The notes beneath the pieces were generated by a model. The model worked only from the letters and a program-made list of their open reading frames with translations, made no database searches and had not been told where the DNA came from. From Chamaelirium japonicum (Eukaryota; Streptophyta; Magnoliopsida; Liliales; Melanthiaceae): a stretch of DNA of 64,000 nucleotides. Position 1 is the stretch's first letter; every line of letters starts with the position of its first letter. The DNA is taken from NCBI GenBank assembly GCA_947650365.1, contig OX393553.1, positions 40,781,949 through 40,845,948 of the forward strand, in the 5' to 3' direction. Of this stretch, positions 51,237 through 62,971 are shown in pieces. Made by a program: the position numbers and the translations under genes.

Positions 51237-52951
51237 GAATGGATCATACGAATGAATTAGAATGGATCGTATGAGTGAATTCGAATGGATCGTGCGAATG
51301 AATTAGAATGGATTGTACGAATGAATTAGAATGGATCGTATGAATGAATTAGATTGGATCATATGAATGAATTAGAATGGATTGTGCGAATGAATTAGAA
51401 TGGATCGTACGAATGAATTAGAATGGATCGTATGAATGAAATAGAATGGATCGTATGAATTAGAATGGATCGTATGAAGGAATTAGAATGGATCGTATGA
51501 ATGAATTAGATTGGATCGTATTAATGAATTAGAATGGATCGTACGAATGAATTAGAATGGATCGTACGAATGAGTAAGAATGGATTGTATTAATGAATTA
51601 GAATTGATCGTGCGAATGAATTAGAATGGATCGTACGAATGAATTAGAATGGATCGTACGAATGAATTAGAACGGATCGTGCAAATGAATTAGAATGGAT
51701 CGTATGAATGAGTAAGAATGGATCGTACGAATGAAATAGAATGGATTGTACGAATGAATTAGAATGGATCGTACGAATGAATTAGAATGGATCGCACGAA
51801 TGAATTAGAATGGATAGATCATATGAATGAATTAGAATGGATCGTACAAAGAAATTAGAATAGATCATACGTATGAATTAGAATGGATCGTACGTGAATT
51901 AGAATGGATCGTACGTGAATTAGAATGGATCGTACGTATGAATTAGAATGGATTCATTCGTGCGAATGAATTAGAATGGATCGTGCGAATGAATAAGAAT
52001 GGATCGTACGAATGAATTAGAATGGATCGTACGAATGAATTAGAATGGATACATTCGTGCGAATGAATTAGAATGGATCGTACGAATGAGTAAGAATGGA
52101 TCGTACGAATGAAATAGAATTGATTGTACGAATGAATTAGAATGGATCATACGAATGAATTAGAGTGAATACATTCGTACAAATGAATTAGAATGGATAG
52201 TACGAATGAATTAGAATGGATCGTGCGAATGAATTAGAATGGATCATACGAATGAATTAGAGTGGATCGTATGAATGAATTAGAATGGATCGTACGAATG
52301 AATTAGAATGGATACATTCGTGCGAATGAATTAGAATGGATCGTACGAATGAGAAAGAATGGATCGTACGAATGAAATAGAATGGATCGTACGAATGAAT
52401 TAGAATGGATCGTATGAATGAATTAGAATGGATCGTACGAATGAACTAGAATGGATCATACGAATGAATTAGAGTGGATCGTGTGAAAGAAGTAGAATGG
52501 ATTGTATGAATGAATTAGAATAGATTGTGCGAATGAATTAGAATGGATCGTACGAATGAATTTGAATGGATCGTGCGAATGAATTAGAATGTATACATTC
52601 GTGCGAATGAATTAGAATGGATCATACGAATGAGTAAGAATGGATCGTACGAATGAAATAGAATGGATTGTACGAATGAATTAGAATGGATCGTATGAAT
52701 GAATTAGAATGGATACATTCATGCGAATGAATTAGAATGGATCGTGTGAAAGAATTAGAATGGATTGTATGAATGAATTAGAATGGATCGTATGAATGAA
52801 TTAGAATGGATCATACGAATCAATTAGATTGGATCGTATGAATGATTTAGAATGGATCGTGTGAATGAATTAGAATGGATCGTACGAATGAATTTGAATG
52901 GATCGTATGAATGAATTAGAATGGATCGTACAAAGGATGGATACATTCGTG
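51237..52951 (-). repeat. Minus-sense satellite block 68
   Basis: Includes three short units in a row (GTACGTGAATTAG, 51890-51935) and a 19-bp unit near 51451. The end, CAAAGGATGGATACATTCG, is repeated 260 bp later. Confidence 0.9.
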
Positions 52952-53000
52952 ATGATCCATTCTAATTCATTCATACGATCCATTCTAATTCATTTGCACG
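52952..53000 (+). repeat. Short plus-sense block 69
   Basis: About two plus-sense units between GTGATG and TTTGCACGTACGAATG. Confidence 0.82.
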
Positions 53001-53422
53001 TACGAATGAATTAGAATGGATCGTACGAATGAATTAGAATGGATCATACGAATGAAATAGATGGATACATTCATGCGAATGAATTAGAATAGATCATATG
53101 AATGAATTAGAATGGATCGTGCGAATGAATTAGAATGGATCATACGAATGAATTAGAATTGATCGTATGAATGAATTAGAATGGATCATACAAAGGATGG
53201 ATACATTCGTGCTAATTAATTAGAATAGATTGTGCGAATGAATTAGAATGGATCGTACAAATGAATTAGATTGGATCGTATGAATGAATTAGAATGGATC
53301 GTGCGAATGAATTAGAATGGATCGTACGAATGAATTAGACTTGATCGTACGAATGAATTAGAATGGATCGTACGAAGGAATTAGAATGTATCGTACAAAG
53401 GAATTAGAATGGATACATTCGT
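53001..53422 (-). repeat. Minus-sense satellite block 70
   Basis: Contains a GAAATAGATGGATAC unit (4 nt short) near 53053, also seen near 49810, and the second CAAAGGATGG at 53191. Confidence 0.88.
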
Positions 53423-53756
53423 CGCACAATCTATTCTAATTCATTCATACGATCCATTCTAATTCATTCGTACGATCCATTCTAATTCATTGATACAATC
53501 CATTCTAAATCTTTCACACGATCCATTCTAATTCATTCGTACGATCCATTCTAATTCATTCGTACGATCCATTCTTATTTAATCATATGATCCATTCTAA
53601 TTCATACATACGATCCATTCTAATTCATTCGTATGATCCATTCTAATTTATTCGCACGAATGTATCCATTCTAATTCATTCTTACGGATCCAATCTAATT
53701 CATTCATACAATCCATTCTAATTCATTCGTACGATCCATTCTAATTCATTCGCACG
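53423..53756 (+). repeat. Plus-sense satellite block 71
   Basis: About 14 plus-sense units, starting CGCACAATC and ending CGCACG|GAATGG. Confidence 0.88.
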
Positions 53757-54288
53757 GAATGGATCATACGAATGAATTAGAATGGATACATTTGTGCAAA
53801 TGAATTCGATTGGATCGTACGAATGAATTAGAATGGATAAAGTCGTGCGAATGAATTAGAATGGATCGTATGAATGATTTGAATGGATTGTATGAATGAA
53901 TTAGAATGGATCGTACGAATGAAATAGAATGGATCGTACGAATGAATGAATTTGGATCGTGCTAATGAATTAGAATGGATCGTATGAATTATGAATAAAT
54001 TAGAATGAATTAGAATGGATCGTACAAATGAATTAGAATAGATCGTATGAATGAATTAGAATGGATACATTCGTGCGAATGAATTAGAATGGATCGTACG
54101 AATGAGTAAGAATGGATCGTACGAATGAAATAGAATGGATTGTACGAATGAATTAGAATGGATCGTACGAATGAATTAGAATGGATACATTCGTGCGAAT
54201 GAATTAGAATGGATCGTATGAATGAATTAGAATGGATCGTATGAGTGAATTAGAATGGATCGTACGAATGAATTAGAATGGATTGTAC
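53757..54288 (-). repeat. Minus-sense satellite block 72
   Basis: Irregular units at 53941-54010 (GAATGAATTTGG, TGAATTATGAATAAATTAG). The right junction matches 42864. Confidence 0.88.
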
Positions 54289-55914
54289 GAATGTATCCAT
54301 TCTAATTCATTCGTACGATCCATTCGAATTCATTCGTACGATCCATTCTAATTCATTCGTACGATCCATTCTAATTCATTCGCACAATCTATTTTAATTC
54401 ATTCGTACGATCAATTCTAATTCATTTGTACAATCCATTCTAATTCATTCGCACAATCTATTCTTATTCATTCGTACGATCCATTCTAATTCATTCGCAC
54501 GAATGTATCCATTCTAATTCATTCATACGATCTATTCTAATTCCTTCATACGATCCATTCTAATTCATATGATCCATTCTATTTCATTCGTACGATCCAT
54601 TCAATTTCATTCATACGATCCATTCTTATTCATTCGTACGATCCATTCTAATTCATTAATACGATCAAATCTAATTCATTCATACGATCCATTCTAATTT
54701 ATTTGTACGTTCCATTCTAATTCATTATCACGATCCATGCTAATTCATTCGTACGATCCATTCTAATTCATTCATACGATCCATTCTAATTCATTCGTAC
54801 GATCCATTCTAATTCATTCGCACGAATGTATCCTTTCTAATTCATTCATACGATCTATTCTATTTCTTTCGTACGATCCATTCTATTTCTTTCATATGAT
54901 CCATTCTAATTCATTCGCACGATCCATTCTAATTCATTCATACGATCCATTCTAATTCATTCGTACGATCCATTCTAATTCCTTCGTACGATCCATTCTA
55001 ATTCATTCGTACGATCCATTCTAATTCATTCGTACGATCCATTCTAATTCATTCATACGATCCATTCTAATTTATTTGCATGAATATATCCATTCTAATT
55101 CATTCGTACGATCCATTCTAATTCATTCGTACGTTCCATTCTTATTCATTCCCATGAATGTATCCATTCTAATTCATACATACGATCCATTCTAATTCAT
55201 TTATACGATCCAATCTAATTCATTCATACAATCCATTCTAATTCATTCGCACGAATTTATCCATTCTAATTCATTCGTACGATCCATTCTAATTCATTCG
55301 CACAATCTATTCTAATTCATTCGTACGTTCCATTCTAATTCATTCGTACGATCCATTCTAATTCATTCGTACGATCCATTCTAATTCATTCGTACGATCC
55401 ATTCTAATTCATTCGCACGATCCATACGATCCAATCTAATTCATTCATACGATCCAATCTAATTCATTCATACGATCCATTCTAATTCATTCGTATGTAT
55501 CCATTCTAATTCATTCAAACGATCCATTCTAATTCCTTCGTACGATCCATTCTAATTCATTTATACGATTCAATCTAATTCATTCATACAATCCATTCTA
55601 ATTCATTCGCACTAAAATACGATCCATTCTTACTCATTCGTACGATCCATTCTAATTCATTCGCACGAATGTATCCATTCTAATTCATTCGTACGATCCA
55701 TTCTAATTCATTCGCACAATCCATTCTAATTCATTCCTACGATCCATTCTAATTCATTCGCACGAATATATCCATTCTAATTCATTCGTACGATCCATTC
55801 TAGTTCATTCGTACGATCCATTCTTATTCATTCGCACGATCCATTCTAGTTCCTTCATTCTAATTCATTCGCACGAATGTATCCGTTCTAATTCATTCGT
55901 ACGATCCATTCTAA
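54289..55914 (+). repeat. Plus-sense satellite block 73
   Basis: A 1.6-kb plus-sense run with a 19-bp unit near 54563 and breaks at 55424 (CCATACGATCC) and 55611 (CACTAAAATACG). Confidence 0.9.
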
Positions 55915-56008
55915 TCGTACGAATGAATTAGAATGGATCGTATGAATGAATTAGAATGGATCGTGTGAAAGAATTAGAATGGATAGTATGAATGAATTAG
56001 AATGGATC
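55915..56008 (-). repeat. Short minus-sense block 74
   Basis: Four minus-sense units ending at the centre of a 38-bp perfect palindrome. Confidence 0.87.
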
Positions 56009-56027
56009 GATCCATTCTAATTCATTC
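55990..56027. repeat. 38-bp perfect palindrome at an orientation switch
   Basis: Two 19-bp arms meet at 56008/56009 in GGATCGATCC. Here the switch is minus-to-plus and uses the GATC side of the unit, unlike the CGTACG-centred switches. Confidence 0.9.
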
Positions 56028-56513
56028 GCACGAATGTATCCATTCTAATTCATTCGTACAATCCATTCTATTTCATTCGTACGATCTATTCTAATTCATT
56101 CGTACGTTCCATTCTAATTCATTTGCACGATCCATGCTAATTCATTCGCACAATCTATTCTAATTCCTTCGTACGATCCATTCTAATTCATTCATACGAT
56201 ACATTCTAATTCCTTCGTACGATCCATTCTAATCCATTTATACGTACAAATTCATACGTACGATCCATTATTACGATCCATTCTAATTCATTCGTACGAT
56301 CCATTCTAATTCCTTCGTACGATCCATTCTAATTCATTTATACGATCCATTCTAATTCATTCGCACGATCCATTCTAATTCATTAATACGATCCATTCTA
56401 ATTCATTCGTACGACGCACGATCCATTCTAATTCATTCATACGATCCAATCTAATTCATTCATACAATCCATTCTAATTCATTCATACGATCCATTCTAA
56501 TTCATTCGTACGA
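56009..56513 (+). repeat. Plus-sense satellite block 75
   Basis: Has an irregular stretch at 56238-56275 (TTTATACGTACAAATTC, CCATTATTACG) and a 30-bp unit near 56411. Confidence 0.88.
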
Positions 56514-57057
56514 TTAGAATGGATCGTATGAATGAATTAGAATGGATACATTCGTGCGAATGAATTAGAATGAAGGAATTAGAATGGATCGTGCGAATGA
56601 ATAAGAATGGATCGTATGAAGGAATTAGAATGGATCGTACGAATGAATTAGAATGGATACATTCGTGCGAATGAATTAGAATGGATCGTACGAATGTATT
56701 AGAATGGATTGTGCGAATGAATTAGAATGGATCGTACGAATGAATTAGAATGGATACATTCGTGCGAATGAATTAGAATAGATCGTACGAATGAGTAAGA
56801 ATGGATCGTACATTCGTGCGAATAAATTAGAATGGATTGTATGAATGAATTATATTGGATCGTATAAATGAAATAGAATGGATCGTACAAATGAATTAGA
56901 ATGGATACATTCGTGCAAATGAATTAGAATGGATCGTACGAAGGAATTAGAATCATGGGAATGAATTAGAATGGATCGTACGAAGGAATTAGAATGGATC
57001 GTACGAAGGAATTAGATTGGATCGTACGAATGAATTAGAATTGATACATTCATGCGA
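56514..57057 (-). repeat. Minus-sense satellite block 76
   Basis: Starts TTAGAATGG after CGTACGA. A break lies at 56954 (AATCATGGGAATG), and the open frame on the minus strand at 56699-56890 is satellite only. Confidence 0.88.
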
Positions 57058-58762
57058 ATCCATTCTATTTCATTCGTATGATCCATTCTAATTCATTCGT
57101 ACAATCTATTCTTACTCATTCGTACAATCCATTCTTACTCATTCGTATGATCCATTCTAATTTATTCACACGAATTTATCCTTTCGAATTCATTCGTACG
57201 ATCCATTCTATTTTATTCGTACGATCCATTCTAATTCATTCGCACGATCCATTATAATTCTAATTCCTCCGTACGTACGATCCATTCTAATTCCTTTGTA
57301 CGATCCATTCTATTTCTTTCATAAGATCCAATCTAATTCATTCATACGATCCATTCTAATTCATTCGCACGAATGTATCCATACTAATTCATTCGTACGA
57401 TCCATTCTATTTCATTCGTACGATCCATTCTTACTCATTCGTACGATCCATTCTAATTCATTCGCACGATCAATTCTAATTCATTCGTACAATCCATTCT
57501 ATTTCATTCGTATGATCCATTCTTACTCATTCGTATGATCCATTCTAATTCATTCGCATGAATGTATCTATTCTAATTTATTCGTACGATCCATTCTAAT
57601 TCATTCGTACGATCTATTCTAATTCATTCGTACGATCCATTCTAATTCATTCATACGATCCAATCTAATTCTTTCGCATGAATGTATCCATTCTAATTCA
57701 TTCGTACGTTCCATTCTAATTCATTCGCACGATTATATCCATTCTAATTCATTCGTACGATCTATTCTAATTCATTCGCACAATCTATTCTAATTCATTC
57801 GTACAATCCATTCTATTTCATTCGTACGATCCATTCATACTCATTCGTACGATCCATTCTAAATCATTCGTACGATCCATTCTAATTCATTCGCACGATC
57901 GATCCATTCTAATTCATTCGTACAATCCATTCTAATCCATTTGCACGAATATATCCATTCTAATTCATTCGTACGATCCATTCTAATTCATTCATACGAT
58001 CCATTCTAATTCATTCATACAATCCATTCTAATTCTTTCACACGATCCATTCTAATTCATTCGTATGTTCCATTCTAATTCATTAGCACGATCTATGCTA
58101 ATTCATTCGTACGATCCATTCTAATTCATTCGCACGATCCAATCTAATTCATTCGCACGAATGTATCCATTCTAATTCATTCGTACGATCCATTCTAATT
58201 CATTCGCACGAATGTATCCATTCTAATTCATTCGTACGATCCATTCTAATTCATTCGTACAATCCTTTCTAATTCATTCATACAATCCATTCTAATTCAT
58301 TCGTACGATCCATTCTAATTCATTCGTACGATCCATGCTAATTCATTCGTACGATCCATTCTATTTCATTCGTACAATCCATTCTAATTCATTCGTACGA
58401 TCCATTCTAATTCATTCGTACAATCCATTCTATTTCATTCGTACGATCTTACTCATTCGTACTCGTACGATCCATTCTAATTCATTCGTACGATCCATTC
58501 TAAATCATTCGCACGAATGTATCCAGATCCATTCTAATTCATTCGCACGATCCATTCTAATTTATTCGCACGATCCATTCTAATTCATTCGTACAATTCA
58601 TTCTTACTCATTCGTACGATCCATTCTAATTCATTCGCACGAATGCATCCATTCTAATTCATTCATACGATCTATTCTAATTCATTCATAAGTACGATCC
58701 ATTTTATTTCGTTCGTACGATCCATTCTAATTCATTCGTACGATCCATTCTAATTCCTTCGT
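57058..58762 (+). repeat. Plus-sense satellite block 77
   Basis: Two satellite-only open frames (57296-57538, 58335-58583) owe their length to CTATTTC and CTTACTC units. It ends at a CGTACG core (58760-58765). Confidence 0.9.
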
Positions 58763-61341
58763 ACGAATGAATTAGAATGGATTGTATGAATGAATTAGAA
58801 TGGATCGTATAAATGAAATAGAATGGATCGTACGTATGAATTAGAATGGATACATTCATGGGATCGTACGAATGAATTAGAATTGATACATTCGTGCAAA
58901 AGAATTAGAATGGATTGTATGAATGAATTAGAATGGATTGTGCGAATGAACTAGAATGGATCGCACGAATGAATTAGAATGGATACATTCGTGCAAATGA
59001 ATTATAATTGATTGTACGAATGAATTAGAATGGATCGTACGAATGAATTAGAATGGATCGTATGAATGAATTAGAATGGATACATACGAATGAATTAGAA
59101 TGGATCGTCTGAATGAATTAAATTAGATCGTATGAATGAATTAGAATGGATCGTGCGTCATACGAATGAAATAGAATGGATCGTATTAATGAATTAGAAT
59201 GGATCGTGCGAATGAATTAGAATGGATCGTATGAATGAATTAGAATGGATCGTATGAATGAATTAGAATGGATATATACGAAGGAATTAGAATGGATCGT
59301 ATGAATGAATTAGATTGGATACATTCGTGCGAATGAATTAGAATGGATCATGCGAATGAATTAGAATGGATCGTACGAATGAATTAGAATGCGTACGAAG
59401 GAATTAGAATGGATCGTGCGAATGAATGAGAATGGATCGTAAGAATGAATTAGAATGGATTGTACGAGTGAATTAGAATGGATCGTATGCATTCGTGCGA
59501 ATGAATTAGAATGGATCATATAAATGAATTAGAATGGATCGTATGAGTGAATTAGAATGGATCGTGCGAATGAATTAGAAGGGATCGTACGAAAGAATTA
59601 GAATGGATCGTGCGAATGAATTAGAATGGATCGTACGAATGAACTAGAATAGATGGTGCGAATGAATTAGAATGGATCGTACGAATGAATTAGAATGGAT
59701 CGTGCGAATGAATTAGAATGGATTGTGCGAATGAATTAGAATGGATCGTGCGAATGAATTAGAATGGATCGTGCGAATGAATTAGAACGGATCGTACGAA
59801 TGAATTAGAATGGATCGTACGAATGAATTAGAATGGATCGTACGAATGAATTAGAATGGATACATTCGTGCGAATGAATTAGAATGGATCGTGCGAATGA
59901 ATTAGAATGGATCGTACGAATGAATTAGAATGGATCGTATGAATGAATTAGAATAGATTGTGCGAATGAATTAGAATGGATCGTATGAATGAATTATGTT
60001 GGATCGTATGAATGAATTAGAATGGATCGTGCGAATGAATTAGAATAGAATTAGAATGGATCATATGAATTAGAATGGATCGTACGAAGGAATTAGAATG
60101 AATCGTATGAATGAATTAGATTGGATCGTGCGAATGAATTAGAATGGATCGTACGAATGAATTAGAATAGATTGTATGAATGAATTAGAATGGATCGTAA
60201 TGATGGATCGTACGAATGAAATAGAATGGATCGTACGAATGAATTAGCATGGATCGTGCAAATGAATTAGAATGGATCGTACGAATGAATTAGAATGGAT
60301 CATATGAATGAATTAGAATAGATTATGCGAATGAATTAGAATGGATCGTACGAATGAATTAGAATGGACACATTCGTGTGAATGAATTAGAATGGATCGT
60401 ACGAATGAGTAAGAATGGATCGTACATTCGTGCGAATGAATTAGAATGGATTGTATGAATGAATTAGATTGGATCGTATAAATGAATTAGAATGGATTGT
60501 ACAAAGGAATTAGAATGGATCGTATGAATGAATTAGAATGGATACATACGAATGAATTAGAATGGATCATATGAATGAATTAGATTGGATCGTAAGAATG
60601 AATTAGAATGGATCGTGCATCGTACGAATAAATTAGAATGGACCGTGTTAATGAATTAGAATGGATCATGCGAATAAATTAGAATGGATCATACAAATGA
60701 ATTAGAATGGATCGTATGAATTAATTAGAATGGATACATACAAATGAATTAGAATGGATCGTATGAATGAATTAGATTGGATCGTATGAATGAATTAGAT
60801 TGGATCGTATGAATGAATTAGAATGGATCGTGCGAATGAATTAGAATGGATCGTGTGAATGAATTAGAATGGATCGTACGAATGAATTAGAATGGATACA
60901 TTCGTGCAAAAGAATTAGAATGGATTGTATGAATGAATTAGAATGGATCGTGCTAATGAATTAGAATGGATCGTACGAATGAATTAGAATAGATTGTGCG
61001 AATGAATTAGAATGGATCGTACGAATGAATTAGAATGGATCATAATAATGGATCGTACGAATGAAATAGAATGGATCGTACGAATGAATTAGCATGGATC
61101 GTGCTAATGAATTAGAATGGAACGTACAAATGAATTAGAATAGATTGTGCGAATGAATTAGAATGGATCGTACGAATGAATTAGAATGGATAAATTCATG
61201 CGAATGAATTAGAATGGATTGTATGAATGAATTAGATTGGATCGTATAAATGAATTAGAATGGATCGTACGTATGAAATAGAATAAGAATGGATCATACG
61301 AAGTAATTAGAATGGATTATACGAATGAAATAGAATGGATC
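58763..61341 (-). repeat. Minus-sense satellite block 78
   Basis: The longest minus-sense run (about 2.6 kb). The stretch 59560-59960 is comparatively uniform. Confidence 0.9.
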
Positions 61342-62000
61342 CGTACGATCCATTCTAATTCATTCGCACGATCCATTATAATTCATTAATACGATCCAAT
61401 CTAATTCATTCATACGATCCATTCTAATTCATTCATACGATCCATTCTAATTCATTCGTACGATCCATTCTAATTCATTCGCACGATGCATTCTAATTCA
61501 TTAATACGATCCATTCTAATTCATTCGCACGATCCATTCTATTTCATTCGTACGATCCATTCGTACTCATTCGTACGATCCATTCTAATTCATTTGCATG
61601 AATATATCCATTATAATTCATTCGTACAATCCATTCTAATTCCTTCGTACGATCCATTCTAATTCATTCGCATGAATGTCTCCATTCTAATTCATTAGTA
61701 CGATACATTCTAATTCATTCGTACGATCCATTCTAATTCATTAATACGATCCAATCTAATTCATTCATACGATCCAATCTAATTCATTCGCAAGATCCAT
61801 TCTAATTCATTCATACGATCCAATCTAATTCTTTCATACGATCCATTCAAATTCATTCGGACGAATGTATCAATTCTAATTCATTCATATAATCCATTCT
61901 AATTCATTCGTACGATCCATTCTAATTCATTCGCATGATCCATTCTAATTCATTCATATGATCCAATCTAATTCATTCGTACGATCCATTCCTTCGTACG
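61342..62000 (+). repeat. Plus-sense satellite block 79
   Basis: Starts at GGATCCGTACGATCC and ends TTCCTTCGTACG before ACGAATG. Confidence 0.89.
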
Positions 62001-62753
62001 ACGAATGAATTAGAATGGATCGTGCGAATGAATTTGAATGGATCGTACGAATGAATTAGAATGGATCGTGCGAATGAATTAAAATGGATCGTACGAATAA
62101 ATTAGAGTGGATATATTTGTACGAAGGAATTAGAATGGATCGTACGAATAAGTTAGAATGGATACATTCGTGCGAATGAATTAGAATGGATCGTATGAAT
62201 GAATTAGAATAGATTGTGCGAATGAATTAGAATGGATCGTACGAATGAATTAGATTGGATCATACGAATGAATTAGAATGTATCAAACGAATGAGTAAGA
62301 ATGGATCGTATGAATGAATTAGATTGGATCGTGCGAATGAATTAGAATGGATTGTACGAATGAATTAGAATGGATCGTACGAATGAATTAGAATGGATAC
62401 ATTTGTGCAAAAGAATTAGAATGGATTGTATGAATGAATTAGAATGGATCGTGCGAATGAATTAGAATGGATCGTACGAATGAATTAGAATGGATCATAC
62501 GAATGAGTAAGAATGGATCGTATGAATGAATTAGATTGGATCGTATGAATGAATTAGAATGGATTGTGTGATTGAATTAGAATGGATCGTACGAATGAAT
62601 TAGAATGGATCGTACGAATGAATTAGAATGGATACATTCATGCGAAAGAATTAGAATGGATTGTATGAAAGAATTAGAATGGATCGTGCGAATGAATTAG
62701 AATGGATCGTACGAATGAATTAGAATGGATACATTCGTGCAAATGAATTAGAG
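62001..62753 (-). repeat. Minus-sense satellite block 80
   Basis: Repeated ATACATTYRTGC 28-bp units near 62158, 62397, 62631 and 62728. It ends TTAGAG|TACGATCC. Confidence 0.89.
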
Positions 62754-62971
62754 TACGATCCATTCTTACTCATTCGTATGATCCATTCTAATTCATTCGT
62801 ACGAATGAATTCACTCTAATTCATTCGTACGATCCATTCTAATTCATTCGCACGATCCATTCTAATTCAGTCGTATGATTTATTCTATTTCATTCGTACG
62901 ATCCATTCTTACTCATTCGTACGATCCATTCTAATTCATTCGCATGAATGTATCCATTCTAATTCATTCGT
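62754..62971 (+). repeat. Plus-sense satellite block 81
   Basis: About nine plus-sense units with a CGTACGAATGAATTCAC scar near 62799. It ends CATTCGTATGAATTAG. Confidence 0.87.
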
